DNA of 64,000 nucleotides from Anodontia alba (GCA_964016985.1 OZ024821.1:11582620-11646619), one strand, 5' to 3'; positions 10,051 through 22,004 are shown, counted from the first letter of the stretch. Notes: generated by a model from the sequence alone, not told the origin. Numbers and translations are program-made.

Positions 10051-11404
10051 GTAACCAGAGCTACTATGCCGTTGTCTTTGTATATATGCATATTTCAACT
10101 TGTCTCTTAAATATGCATTGTTTATGCCATAAATAGTCTCTTATAAATCTTTATAGAACTGGCATGGTGCCTCGTTTTAATAGGCATTCTGATTTTATGC
10201 ATGTTTGTATATATTGTGTGCCATGGTGAGACTTAAATAACCTATCAAACCTGTCGAAACCAGATATGCAGGGATTTTGAATTAAAAAGCAACTTTTTGG
10301 GTGAATTTTCAAAACTTTTGAAACAAAATAATACCTCATATACCTTTAATATTGGGACACCTTAACTTCTTACTATACTTGCCCTAAACTTTACAAAAAA
10401 AAAAAAAATAAAATAAAAATAAATAAATAAATAAATAAATAATAATTTTGCTTCCTGTTGATGTGTTTTAAATATTGCTGAATGAGTGTCACACAGTGCA
10501 GACCCTGATCAGACGCCGCATTTTGCGGCGTCTGATCTGGGTCTACACTGTGTGCTCAACCTATCTCACGGCTTCAATACTCAGGGTCAATGCGGTGAGC
10601 GCTACTCCATGATGTCACTAATAATTGGGGAATAATTAGGCAAATAAAAATAAACAGTGGACCGTATAATAAGTACTAGAAATGGTGCTAAATAACTGGA
10701 ATACCCAGTCAATTAAATCATTACCAGAATAATGTTACGCGTTACCCTAAGGCTATTCTCACGCCTTATAATAATCTGTAATAAATTCACCATAAAACAG
10801 TGTTTTCACAAACCCACTCCTAATCCACCGATTCACTAAGCAAACTTACAAAAGCAACGGCGATTGGCTGGTCAAAAACATGGAAATAATTAAATAATTA
10901 AATAAACAAACTAATGACCTGCCAAGTAACTGCGTCATAAAACGGGTGATTGTTCTTAAAAGTATTGCCCCATGGCCGTATTTCAAACTTTGAAAATCAG
11001 ATCATGTTCCGTTCACAAAAGAGATTACCGACAGATTTAATATGCTCCTTAGGAGACATTTTGCATGCAATGTAAGATCCTATTTCTGTAAAAAAATGAC
11101 ACAAACACACGCGCACACACACACACGATAATTCTAAATGGAAAAATAGATGGATAAATAAATATATAAATAAACAAATAAATATCACCAGATTGTCGTC
11201 AGCTAAAGCTGCCAAGAGTGTGGTAAGTTAAGAAAAAAGGACGTCTTAACTTATTTTTGGTTCGTAGGTCACGACTGACCACGGCCATGACGTGCTTAGA
11301 AGGTGTAGTTATATGATTGAGAAGTTTAAGCTCTGAAGTCAAGCAAGAGAGCATTGAAGATGACACTGATTGGCATGAACAGATATATAAGCAGGGCACA
11401 GTAT
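10051..11404. other. Intergenic stretch without a recognisable gene
   Basis: It holds an AAAT-rich tract (10387-10445), the family C hairpin listed separately, and short CA repeats near 11100-11130. No gene seen. Confidence 0.6.
10488..10558. repeat. Family C hairpin, best-preserved copy
   Basis: CACACAGTGCAGACCCTGATC and GATCTGGGTCTACACTGTGTG are near-perfect inverted arms around the fully palindromic AGACGCCGCATTTTGCGGCGTCT. Confidence 0.85.
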
Positions 11405-11605
11405 TTCCTACATGCGCTCCCAGTGAAAGCTCAGATCAGCCTGTGCATCCACGCAGGCTGATCAGTCTGCACTGTCCACCTGAAGACGCCTTGGATTCTT
11501 GGCTTCTCACAGTGTCCTATGAAGACTGATCAGCCTGCGCAGATGCCCATGCTGATCTGAGTCTTCATTAGGCGTAATGCGATCTTGTAGGGGCTCATAC
11601 TGATA
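11405..11605. mobile_element. Family B foldback MITE
   Basis: It contains two hairpins, CTCAGATCAGCCTGTGCATC...GCAGGCTGATC and GACTGATCAGCCTGCGCAGA...GCTGATCTGAGTC, separated by the CTTGGATTCTTGGCT spacer typical of family B. Confidence 0.65.
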
Positions 11606-11784
11606 TAAGCATTTTAATTGATGAGTCATTTGCACAGTATGGGATAGTATCCAGGGTACACAAAATCGTCAGGTGTTTGTCTGGGAAACTCGATAAATCG
11701 TGTTGTACTTAGTTATCTGTGATCAGGTAAACACGTCATCCCCAGGAATAATAAATGAATAATTATAATTTTAGTAAACATTTT

Positions 11785-11895
11785 CAGCAGACGACACTTT
11801 GCAATATTTTTCTTATTTTTCTCAGAAAACAGGGTTTGAAAAAAAAAAAATTTCAGAAAAAAATATCAGTTTGTCGTCTGCCGAATTTGTCTTTT
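11785..11895. mobile_element. Family D palindromic element
   Basis: CAGCAGACGACACTTTGCAAT and CAGTTTGTCGTCTGCCG are inverted outer ends; inner arms are TTATTTTTCTCAGAAAA and AAATTTCAGAAAAAAAT. Confidence 0.55.
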
Positions 11896-12271
11896 GGGTG
11901 ATAAAGGTTAAATGCTGCAATTAATTGTATTTTCTAAATAAATACGTTAAGGACCGCAAGGTAGAATAGTTATTTATAGCTAATTGTGTCATCCTCTTTA
12001 AACATTGTTTAAATAAAATAAATAAAATAAAAGTTGAAAAAGGCTAATTTGTTTTTTTAAAAAAGCGTTTTGATCTGAAATGGAGATATTTTACTCTATT
12101 AGATAGAGGTCCCGTGCTATATAACATGTAGATCTTGAGTGAAAACGTTGAATTTAAATTTAAATATAGTATTGGGTTCGCCTAGTAAAGGCTATATTAA
12201 AATATCTCCGAGCATTTCAATGGCTGTTTCAAACATTAAAGATGACGGGCCATCGTCTAATTCACTTCTGG

Positions 12272-12508
12272 GCCCAGTTGTCCAAAGCTAACGACATTGT
12301 TAGTTAACGATTCGTTAAAAATTACATCGAGTGATACTCAAATATGCTGATTTTTTTTTTTTTTTTTTTTTGCTGAAAAATGTGAGTAGCATACTCGCAT
12401 TTTTTCAGCAAAAAATATCAGAATATTGTGTATTGAATCCGCTAAAACAGTTAACGAAATGACCCTTAACGAGCTCGTTAAGCTAACGACGCTTTGAACA
12501 ACTGGGCC
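12272..12508. mobile_element. Family G MITE (GGGCCCAGTTGT ends), copy 1
   Basis: Terminal inverted repeats GGGCCCAGTTGTCCAAAGC / GCTTTGAACAACTGGGCCC bound a 237-bp element. Subterminal TTAACGA repeats and a central GAGTAGC...GCATTTTTTCAGCAAAAA hairpin are shared with the copy at 19886-20132. No clear target duplication was found. Confidence 0.75.
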
Positions 12509-12939
12509 CTAGTTGTAAATAAGCTGAACGGAATAAACTGCATATAACGAGTGAAGTGCAGTTTAACATTCGCAATTACTTGCAGAGTAATGACGTTTAA
12601 TTTTCGTATTTGCATATTATCAATACTGGCGAGGAACCAGTGACTTTATTGATTTTTATGAATAATTTTAAAAATATTTAATCCATTTTACTTTAAAAAT
12701 ATTCTCAAAGTGATAAGGTACGTACAAATAAACAGACTCGTTTCATTATATAATGGTGGTATATCTTATCGATTTTTAACTAAAAAAATAATGAATAATA
12801 TTTGTAAATCAATTTAAATTTCAGTTTTGGAAAAAAATGTTTTGTTTGCATAATTAACCTTCTGACAGTAAGTGTTAACCATTTGCGTTTGTATAATGCT
12901 TTAGTTCTAAGTAACTGACGCCTCTTTATATATAGAGTT

Positions 12940-13115
12940 TATTTGTTAGTTTTGATCGATTACGGAGAAATAATTCACAAGTCTAAGGCTTGCGCGTAAA
13001 AAAACGAGTGAGCGAAGCGAACGAGTTTTTTTTTTTTTTTTTTTTTTTTACACGAAAGCCTTAGAACACGCGTGAATTACTTCTCCGTAATCGATCAAAA
13101 CAACCAAATAAACTG
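12940..13115. repeat. Large inverted repeat
   Basis: GTTTTGATCGATTACGGAGAA and TTCTCCGTAATCGATCAAAAC are exact inverted arms. They enclose a CTAAGGCTTGCGCG / CGAAAGCCTTAG pair and an AACGAGTGAGCGAAGCGAAC plus T-run centre. Confidence 0.75.
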
Positions 13116-13875
13116 TTTATTACATTTTCATTCATGTTCTACTTTTGAATTTTCACATTCAGCCGTTATGAATTCCTACCAAAATAGTTCCAGTCAGTGC
13201 ATGAATTTCAGGAGGCGTGGTTTAGTTTGAAAATCAGTCGCCATCTTGTTTTCACTTTAATGCAAAAATCATCCTGTGCTTGAAATACAGACATAACACT
13301 ATCACGAAGGTTGAACTGGATTATCAAGAAAATCATACTTTATATTTGCGTTGCAGGTCTTTCCTCAAAGACGCCAACTGGACGTGAAAATTGCAGTCTG
13401 ATCTCCATGATTTTATCAAATTTTCCGCGAAACGTCAACTATTGCTATTGTTGTAACCAACAACGTCAGCAACGTCGCCTAACAATTATGACGTCAAAAC
13501 GTTCGAAATGAAATAATTCACTCGGTGAATTATCGATTATAATTCACTGAGAAATCTCAGTTAATCACTGCTGAAAATGTAATAAAAGGCTTTATTCTAA
13601 CAAATGGCCATAGTGCAGATTATATTTTCATTTTCTTTGGGATCATTTGACCCATTGTGTTAATTTTGAAAAAGGTGTTCTGCTCATGTGTACGCTAGAG
13701 GGCGTAAGCAGTGTTGCTAAAACCGAGGCTCCCATTTTCTATCCATAAGTATGCATATTTTGTTCTTTGCTTAATGTTATGTATATAATCTAAGCACGAA
13801 TAAACTTGAGTTGAGATGTCTATAATGTATTCTTTGTTTCCAAAGGCAATCATTTTTACTTTTATTGTATTTTTA

Positions 13876-15160
13876 TATAAGACTTTATTCTAACAAACTG
13901 ACTTGTATCTTTACAAAAGGGTTTATTCTGACAAAATGATTTGTATCTTTATATAAGGGTTTATTGTAAGAAAATAGCTTGTAACTTTATAAAAGGCTTT
14001 GTTCTAACAAAATGACTTGTATTTTTACATAAGAGTTTATTCTAACAAAATGACTTGTGTCTTTATATAAGGGTTTCTTCTAACAAACTGCCTTGTAACT
14101 TTACATAAGTGTTTACTCTAACAAAATAACTTGTATCTTTGCTTAAAAGCAGGGTTTATTCTAACAAACTGACTTGTATTTTTACATAAGGGTTTATTCT
14201 AACAAAATGACATGTATCTTTATATAAGGCTTTGTGCTAACAAAATGACTTGTATCTTTATATAAGCGTTTATTCTAACAAAACGACTTGTATATTTATA
14301 TAAGGGTTTACTCTAACAAATTGATTTGTATCTTAACATAAGGGTTTATGCTAACAAAATAACTTGTATCTTTATATAAGGCTTTGTTCTAACAAAATGA
14401 CTTGTATCTTTACATAAGTGTTTATTCTAACAAAATGACTTGTATCTTTATATAAGGGTTTATTCTAACAAACTGACTTGTATCTTTACATAACGGTTTA
14501 TTCCAACAAAATAACTTGTATCTTCATATAAGGCTTTGTTCTAACAAATGACTTGTATCTTTATATAAGGTTTTATTCTAACAAACTGACTTGTATCTTT
14601 ACATAAGGGTTTATTCTAACAAAATGTCTTGTATCTTTACATAAGAGATTATTCTAACAAACTGACTTGTGTCTTTACATAAGTGTTTATTCTAACAAAA
14701 TGAATTGTATCTTTATATAAAGGTTTGTTCTAACAAATTGTCTTGTATCTTTATATAAGGTTAAATTCTAACAAACTGACTTGTATCTTTATGTAAGGTT
14801 TCATCCTAACAAACTGTCCTTTATCTTTATACAAGGCTTTTTTCCAACAAACTGACTTGTATCTTTATATAAGGTTTCATTTTAACAAACTGACTTGTAT
14901 CTTTATATAAGGTTTTATTCTGACAAACTGTCCTGTATCTTTATATGAGTCTTTATTCTAACAAACTGACTTGTATCTTTATATAAGGCTTTATTCTAAC
15001 AAACTGACTTGTATCTTTATATAAGGCTTTATTCTAACACACTGTCTTTAATTTATATGTGAGTCTTTATTCTAACAAACTGACTTGTATCTTTATATAA
15101 GGCTACATTCTAATAAACTGACTCGTGTCTTTATATAGGGCTTTGTTCTAAAAATCTGTC
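13876..15160. repeat. 38-bp minisatellite array
   Basis: About 33-34 direct copies of a unit readable as TTTATTCTAACAAAATGACT followed by TGTATCTTTATATAAGGG. Unit variants (A or C after TAACAAA; TTTACATAAG versus TTTATATAAG) are interspersed. Isolated single units occur from 13586 onward. Stops occur in the array; it is non-coding. Confidence 0.92.
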
Positions 15161-16690
15161 TTGTATTTTACATTGTGAATGTATTAAAATCTCTTTTAAG
15201 TTTAATTCAGCGTGTCTTATTCTTCTTAAAACATTGCTAACATAAATTATAAAATCTAGACTTTTATTATTGGTTTCATATTTACTAATTTGTTCAAATC
15301 ACAAACATGGAATAAAATTAAAGTGTCTAAAATGTTTTGGGGTTTTTTTAGTTTAAAAGAACCCTTGCTTTCATACAATTATGCACTGTTGGACAATTTT
15401 TTACATGTGACCTTCAACATTGTTGTCAACACAACAATCTGTTTTGTTTATAAAAAGTAAAAATTAAGGGATCCATCCGTAAACTAATATTAGCAACAAA
15501 TGCCACTAATTCGACATTTTGTGCTAAATGGTCAAATTAGACACTCATGATAGAGCTATTGTTTGGTTGTTATTTGATTCAGAACTAGCAAATTGTTGAA
15601 TAAGGCATCAGTTGTAGTACCTTTTAGCATTAATCCTGCTAAATTTGGCTACAGATAGGCTAAAATACTGAAATAACATGTTTGTTTTACAAAATTCTAG
15701 TTTTTGACATTTATTTAAATAAGATATACATTAATGAGTTAAATTTCAATAAACTTATTCATTTCGATGCAAGTTAAGTCCATGTGCAGTTTACAAACTA
15801 TAATCGAAGATACCCAAGAAATGCTATAATCACGAAGTTCGGCCCTACCGAGGCATCAAAGTCATATCTATTCGGTGATTTTATGTATAGTTTGACTACT
15901 AAACTTATAAGCGGGTAGAGGTAAAGTTTTTCGAATAACGTAATAAATTGGCTCGATGACCTATACTTTTTCTTTAATTTTCTGTTAACTATAAACCACT
16001 TTGAGAGAAAAAGTATTGCCCTAAAATGGAATAAAACGGAAAGAAATTGATTATTTCATTGATTTTGGGGGAAGTGACGAAAACCATTTTGCAGCAAAAG
16101 CTTACCTTAAGTGACTAATAAGATTTCGCTGTGCATTAGTATCATTTCCTTCATTAATCTGATTGAAATGAAACAATTTAAAGATAAGGAAACGCTTTTT
16201 CGGATATAATATTCACCAGCTGAGCCATTTGTCTTTGTGGACATTTACGAAAACAGCATTGAGGGCGTGTCTTTCCATATTTGGTTTCATAAAATTTAGC
16301 CAGATGTCATGCTATTTGTCTTTCAGAAACTATAAGCCAATATATAAAATTGAATGAATGTAAAACATCTAAGTAAAGATACCCAGGAAATGCCACAATT
16401 ACGAGGCACAGCCTTCCCAAGGCATCAAAACAGAAGGAGAGATGAGGAGCAAACAATGACAAAACAAGTGCCATCTATGAAGCCACTGACGCACAAAGGA
16501 AGAAGAACTGCAACAGAAGAACCGCCTTGGAGTGGTCATTAGAAAAACTACTGGAGCGATGCGGTGCACCGCACCAGTAGATTTTTTAATGACCTTTCCA
16601 CGCCGTGGGGTGATACTTAAACCAGTTTTACTCTTGCGAAACCTCTCCTTCAATTCTGATGTAGCTCCAGATTATACACATATGTTCACT
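15161..16690. other. Intergenic stretch with weak dispersed repeats
   Basis: No gene seen. Two diverged copies of a GATACCCA(A/G)GAAATGC...GAGGCATCAAA block lie near 15808-15870 and 16376-16430. A hairpin around TACTGGAGCGATGCGGTGCA lies at about 16534-16590. Confidence 0.5.
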
Positions 16691-16698
16691 GTGAAATA

Positions 16699-17033
16699 CA
16701 GTCGAACCTCGTTATCTCAAACTCGCTTATTTCGAATAACCGCTTATCTCGAAGTGAAAATCTGGTCCCTGTTTTAACACGAAACTATGACAACAGGTAA
16801 CAAAATAATGTGGAAAAGAGGAGAAATTGCTCCTAAGGAGCAATTTCTCCTCTTTTCCACATTATTTTATATATATATTTCTAACTTCAGGAGTCAAATT
16901 ACATATTCATTTGTTAAATGTGGTTGTTAAATTTATTGTTTTCCTCACTCTCTCAACTCTGATATGTCGAAGTACGGATATCTCCAAGTGTTTCAGTGAG
17001 TCCCTTGGAATTTAAGATAACGAGAGTCGACTG
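16699..17033. mobile_element. Mariner/pogo-like MITE with TA target site
   Basis: It is bounded by TA dinucleotides, with ends CAGTCGAACCTCGTTATCTC and (inverse) CAGTCGACTCTCGTTATCTT. Inside is a TGTGGAAAAGAGGAGAAATT hairpin. The 335-bp element has no transposase. A second copy lies at 49588-49989. Confidence 0.82.
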
Positions 17034-17191
17034 TATAACCGTAGAATGCGTAATAATCACAAACACTATGATGAAACAAAGCAAAGGGCTCAATGGCGAT
17101 CTGAAGCCAGAACACAAGAAAACTAGAAACAGGAGCACAACGGACCCGACTACAGACATTCATAGTCAGGCGCCGACCATCTGTCACAGAT

Positions 17192-17471
17192 CATTACGAA
17201 AACACGCCTATTCGAATATATTGAGAATTTTACCACCAAAAAATGAAAATTTTCAGATGAAAAATTCTGATATTTTTCTTATTTCTGCTCAAAACATAGA
17301 TAGTAGGTACTCGTTAGAACCGCCTCGATGAGGCGGTTCTAACGAGTACCCACAATCTATGTTTTTTGAGCAGAAATAAGAAAAATAATGTATACTCCTG
17401 TAAACCCCAGTTTTACTATATAAAAGTGGGGTTTATGGGGGTCAAAATTATATAGGCATGTTTTCGTGATG
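17192..17471 (-). mobile_element. Family A foldback MITE, copy A9
   Basis: The terminus is CATTACGAAAACACGCC and the end GCATGTTTTCGTGATG, with full central hairpin tip GCCTCGATGAGGC. Confidence 0.92.
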
Positions 17472-17599
17472 TTAAGGTAAGAACCGTCAATTGGTCTGAC
17501 CCACCGTCGTGCAGTTTAAGAGGAAAGCAAAATTATTAACCATAATTGGATAAAAAAAAAAAATAAAACTTATATGCAATTTGCTGCAGAATATAACTG

Positions 17600-17935
17600 T
17601 TGTAACTTATTTGTCATCTTTTTAAATTGTTCCGAAAATTAGTTTTGCAAACAATCTTTCTGAATTTATAGACTAAGTCGCCATAAAATGCAGGTTCGAA
17701 CAGACCTTCTTGCAGAAGTGTTTTCAAACCAGACATTAATTCAGAATGACGGCGAGAAAATGATTTACATATGATAACGACATCCCTTGGGAAAATCTTC
17801 TTTCTGTTAGAGTAGACCCCTTTTCTGAAGGTGGTTAGGGTGTAGGAAAGTAAACAGGAAGGCACGAAAGTTGATTCCTTTGTAGAAAATAGCGGTAATT
17901 CTAATAAGTGTATCTAGTCCCCTTAATCTAACGTA
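17600..17935. repeat. Diverged family F element (CCAGTCCCCTTA end)
   Basis: The right end AATAGCGG...GTATCTAGTCCCCTTA matches the right end of the elements at 26170-26392 and 60475-60710. The left end and hairpin are degraded. No credible coding sequence. Confidence 0.45.
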
Positions 17936-18239
17936 TAGAAATCTGGTGAAGCTCTCAATGATCTGCGTATAAACATCGGTAATGACATTTTATGATTTTC
18001 CTTTACAGAAAATAGAAACATTTGCAGCACAAATACTTTTAATATAACAATTCATCCTTCTGTTAGAGAGTGATCACATAATTTTTCCCCAGGCTTCCAG
18101 AGCTTAGAATGTGACTTTTTTTTAAATACAGAAGGAAACTCAGGCTGTCAGTAGTCACTCACTTCTTCACTTCTGTCCTATAATCTTATCAGTTGTTGGG
18201 CACCACTGATAAATTTGAGATTTTTTCGTTTTTTTTTCT

Positions 18240-19880
18240 GTCTTTAGCTGCCCTTTGCGAGCGTGCAAAGGTACAACCGATCAAGTCCTTGATGTTTTGA
18301 GTTCCCATCTTTTCTTCTGCTTAACCTTTTTTTTCTGTTCCCTCCAGCTTTACTTTGCCATTCCATAGGAGCGTGAGATATATTGTACCACATGGGCGTT
18401 TGTTTCTTGACCACGACAAGGAGGTCATTATGGACACAAATGACATCTCGGGTTCGCTTGCATACTTCCTCATTAGTGATATTGTCTAAGTACGAGCTGT
18501 TCAATACGTAGTTTACAATAGTTTCTCTTTTCTAAGATCTGGATTCTTTTCTTGTGCTCTACAGTCAGAGTCCAAGTCTCAGAAGGGTGCAGGAAGGTGC
18601 ATGTAGGGAGGGGAGAAGGGGAGCAGCAGCTTGATTTCTGGAGGGAGCATGGCGTCATTCCATATCACCTTTAGTTTACTAGTGCCGGAGTTGTCTGATC
18701 TATCTAAGACAGAATCCTGGTTTACAGCTGTCATCAGATATAATGGATCCTAGGTAGTTGAAACTAATTACTGTTTCAAGTCTGGTGTCTTTCACTCTGA
18801 TGTCAAGCTCGGAATCATCTAGATTGTTTTTTATCACTGTTGACTTCACCTGTCCGATGTCCATTTTGTAGCTGTTGGTGGTTTTGTCGAGGCGATCAAG
18901 CAGTCTTTGAAGATAATTTTTCTTTCCAGTGATTCCAGCAATGTCATCTGCTGTAATGTTATAACTATTACTATTTATTAGTAATAATTGGGTTCAGTAA
19001 TACAGAACTATAGTTTGTGATATATATTTTATTTACAAATTAAACATGTATACAGCTAGGCGTCCAGAACATAAGTGAGTTCTAAAAGTATCTCAGAGGC
19101 ATGGTCCGCAGGCCTTCCTGGTGGTCTAAATTATATGCACGGGAAAACTAAAACTAAATATTTCTCAAGATCCCAGAGCCAGTGACTGTCAATGTCAATA
19201 ACATCATCTGCGAATCAGATGTTGGCAATTATTCTGACATTCCTTCACATTCTGCTAAGGCATCGAGGATTATATTATCCTTTCAAGGAAGATGCTGAAG
19301 AGTGTTGCTGACAGAAGACGTCCCTGTCTCACTCCAACAGAGGCTGAGAGTTGCCCACAAGGCGTCATGCCACATCTTGTCAAAGGCCTTCTTGATGTCT
19401 GTGAAAATATGGTAGAGATGCTGAAGGTGATTCTCTCTCAGAATTATAAGCCTCAATCATTGCTCAGTAGTACTTCTTCCTGCTCGAAAACATGATTGTT
19501 CTTCAGCGACTACCTATTTTGTTTGAGGCCGAAGATTGTTGTGAATTATCCACGAATTATCTATATGATTATCTGCTTGGATGGCTTAGAAGACTGATGG
19601 TTCGATGGTAATTTTCCTTTCTTTGAGAATTTAATCGCCATTGACTGAGTCCAAAGGGAGGCCATCGTCGTGTCTTATTTTAGGCTGACGTCATGACATC
19701 GATCATGGTTATTGCTCCAGCCCCAACTAGTTCTGCTGGTATGTTATCAACTGTTGACATTTCCTTGTTCAGTGTCTTTGTGGCTGCTTCGACTTCTTGG
19801 GGAAGGATTGGGCAGTAGTGTTCATCTAAATTTGTTGGATCAGTCAGTTTTATCAGTAGTATTAGACATTGCATTCTAAT
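18240..19880 (-). pseudogene. Non-LTR retrotransposon reverse transcriptase, broken
   Basis: On the minus strand, pieces in several frames line up in the order of a LINE-type reverse transcriptase. From upstream: a PILPQEVEAATKTLNK...VDNIPAELV segment (about 19700-19840); the VGVRQGRLLSATLFSIFLE block (about 19270-19350); the FADD catalytic motif (about 19205-19225); then ADDIAGITGKKNYLQRLLDR and FNYLGSIISDD (18750-18960); and a C-terminal SETWTL...RIQ region (about 18500-18580). Stops and frameshifts separate these pieces, and a 252-bp element splits the gene at the FADD motif. It is a dead 5'-truncated copy; I cannot name the clade. Confidence 0.8.
18952..19203. mobile_element. Small element inserted in the reverse transcriptase, 8-bp target duplication
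   Basis: The 252-bp insert is flanked by the direct repeat TCATCTGC (18944-18951 and 19204-19211). Its ends TGTAATGTTATAAC and (inverse) TGTTATTGACATTGAC are weakly inverted. The 8-bp duplication fits hAT-type transposition. Removing it restores continuity between the two FADD-flanking halves. Confidence 0.65.
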
Positions 19881-19885
19881 GTGCA

Positions 19886-20132
19886 GGGCCCAGTTGTTCA
19901 AAACTTAACGAAGTCAATATCTAATATGACGTTAAAATTTCTATCTTGAAATATGGCAAATGCATTGATACGTTTTGCTGAAAAAATGTGAGTAGCTTTT
20001 GTAATAAAAGCTACTCACATTTTTGCAGCAAAAATATTAAGCTATCTGAAAAAACGTACCTTTGCTACAACAGTTAACGAGCTTGTCATTAACAAGCTTG
20101 TTAAGGTAATGATGCTTTGAACAACTGGGCCC
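19886..20132. mobile_element. Family G MITE (GGGCCCAGTTGT ends), copy 2
   Basis: Ends GGGCCCAGTTGTTCAAAAC / GCTTTGAACAACTGGGCCC enclose a central perfect hairpin TGAGTAGCTTTTGTAATAAA...GCTACTCA. Confidence 0.8.
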
Positions 20133-20163
20133 GGATCCGTGAGCTAGTGAGTTGCTCATCTAA

Positions 20164-20392
20164 TATGAACCGCAACATGAGAAAACGTACCTTCTGACAT
20201 GTGCGCACAACAACGCCTCAAATAAGCCTGTGTATCCGCACAGTCTGATCTGAGTCTTGGTTGCATCCTTGGCTATCGAAAATGCGCCCAGCGAAAAGTC
20301 GGGTCAGACTGCGCGAATGCACAATCAGATCTGAATCTTCGCTGGACGAACATGTCTGAAATTACGTTTTCTGACGTTGCGGCTAAATTGTC
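20164..20392. mobile_element. Family B foldback MITE with clear TIRs
   Basis: The left end is CCGCAACATGAGAAAACGTA and the right end TACGTTTTCTGACGTTGCGG. The interior carries GTGCGCACA, CAGTCTGATCTGAGTCTTGG and GCGCCCAGCG. This copy defines the family ends best. Confidence 0.75.
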
Positions 20393-20580
20393 TCTGAAAC
20401 ACGAAAAGTGTGGTAACTGTAACTGATATACATGTCTGTTACTTCGATAAAGGTTTAATGGAAGAGAAGAAAGTGACTTTCAGTTGTTTATATGCCGTCG
20501 TATAACTGTTTAGAAATGTTCAAAATGCTCCTAATGTTGTTCGTAATATAAAGAAACTTCAGCTGAATAGTAAGAAAACC

Positions 20581-20667
20581 TCAAAAATGGTACACTTGTT
20601 TCTCAACCAGAAGGGTGGATTGGGCTGCATTTCATTGATCTACGGTTTAAGAGACGGTTGTCAAAAT
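20581..20667 (+). repeat. 87-bp direct repeat, left copy flanking element A10
   Basis: It starts TCAAAAATGGTACACTTG and ends GACGGTTGTCAAAAT immediately before A10. The matching copy is at 20947-21033, with a single base difference (fifth base A versus G). Confidence 0.95.
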
Positions 20668-20946
20668 CATTACGAAAACATGCCTATTCAAATACAATGA
20701 ACATTTTACCACCAAATGATGAAAATTTTCAGATAAAAAATTCTGATATTCTTATTATTTCTGTTCAAAACATAGATTGTGTGTACTCGTTCGAACCGCC
20801 TCGCCGAGGCGGTTCGAACGAGTACCCACAATCTATATTTTTGAGCAGAAATAAGAAAAATAATGTATACCCCTGTAAACCCCAGTTTCACTATATAAAA
20901 GTGGGGTTTAAGGGGGTCAAAATTATAAAGGCATGTTTTCGTGATG
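20668..20946 (-). mobile_element. Family A foldback MITE, copy A10, between 87-bp duplicates
   Basis: The terminus is CATTACGAAAACATGCC and the end GCATGTTTTCGTGATG. The central tip GCCTCGCCGAGGC is perfect. The element exactly fills the gap between two 87-bp direct repeats. Confidence 0.93.
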
Positions 20947-21033
20947 TCAAGAATGGTACACTTGTTTCTCAACCAGAAGGGTGGATTGGGCTGCATTTCA
21001 TTGATCTACGGTTTAAGAGACGGTTGTCAAAAT
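20947..21033 (+). repeat. 87-bp direct repeat, right copy flanking element A10
   Basis: It starts TCAAGAATGGTACACTTG directly after the last base of A10 and ends GACGGTTGTCAAAAT. Confidence 0.95.
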
Positions 21034-21074
21034 TAACCTGTTTTAGTCTGTAAACCCCAAAATGGTTATTAGCC

Positions 21075-21135
21075 ATGAAACAGTGCAGACCCAGTATGCG
21101 GCGTCTGATATTGGTCTACAGTGTTTGCATTTATT
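21075..21135. repeat. Family C hairpin fragment
   Basis: CAGTGCAGACCCAGTATGCG and GCGTCTGATATTGGTCTACA form a shortened family C palindrome. Confidence 0.55.
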
Positions 21136-21385
21136 GCGGATTTTCTATGAAACATAGTAATAATAAAATTAACCAGATATCTTGATATTTGAAATAGACC
21201 GATCCAAAGAGTTGTGGTAGAAGTCCACTCGACGTAAATGGGTTAAACCACTTAAAGCTTAGTACAGATTAGTTATTAAAGTTCAAAGGTTTGAAAGTTT
21301 TATGTGCAGGGGGTGTGCTAATGCACCCTTACTTTATCCTTAAAGAAGCAATCACAACTGCAACAAACAATATTTTGATTTTGTG

Positions 21386-21390
<5 letters not shown>

Positions 21391-21422
<32 letters not shown>
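21391..21422. repeat. Poly-T tract
   Basis: An uninterrupted run of about 32 T adjoins a family D element. Confidence 0.95.
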
Positions 21423-21439
21423 CAGAGAAAAAACACTCG

Positions 21440-21690
21440 TCAGTTCATGTAAATTGTCTGCAGACTATTTACATGAATTGCATAGTCTTATCCACTCTGA
21501 AAACATCAAAAATAGAATGTCGTCTACTACTAGGTGGACTACCTTTTGATGTTGTTTTATTTTATTTTTTTAGCAAAAATAAGGCTTGACACTTAATGTG
21601 ACTCTTCTGTCTAGCAGACAATTCACATGAAATGCCAAATCATCTTTTTTCGGAAAAAAAAAATAAAAAAAATAGAATGTCATCTACTAC
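21440..21690. mobile_element. Family D palindromic elements
   Basis: GTTCATGTAAATTGTCTGCAGACTATTTACATGAAT is a hairpin. GTCGTCTACTACTAGG and a second TGTGACTCTTCTGTCTAGCA / GACAATTCACATG pair follow; another ATGTCGTCTACTACAATG end lies at about 21680. Probably two tandem or nested copies. Confidence 0.55.
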
Positions 21691-22004
21691 AATGTTGCTT
21701 ATTGATTTAAGGGTTAAACACTTTAGAAAATGCATGTGCTTTTTATTATCAGAGATATTTCACATGAATAGTCTAACAAGCAGACCATTCACATGAAATG
21801 CCAAGTCATATTATGTCCGAAAATCATGTCGTCTGCTACAATTTTGCGGACCACTTTAAGGGTGAAACACTAAACTTAAACTTGTGCACTAAGTCAATAG
21901 GTCGTCTAACTTAGGACAGTATGACCTATTCAAGTACATGTGATCGAGGTTTCATATAAAGCTGGAAATTTGTTTTCTTTGTTACTTTTGCATCACATAT
22001 TTAA

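Noticed and set aside
13876..15160. CRISPR-like array
   Set aside because: Units are contiguous 38-bp repeats without unique spacers, in eukaryotic DNA with no cas genes; it is a minisatellite.
16996..17331. 111-aa frame at 16996-17331
   Set aside because: It overlaps the ends of a mariner-like MITE and a family A element and has no domain.
20658..21053. 131-aa frame and its antisense 96-aa partner
   Set aside because: Both read through family A copy A10 and its palindromic flanks; palindromes give paired open frames on both strands.
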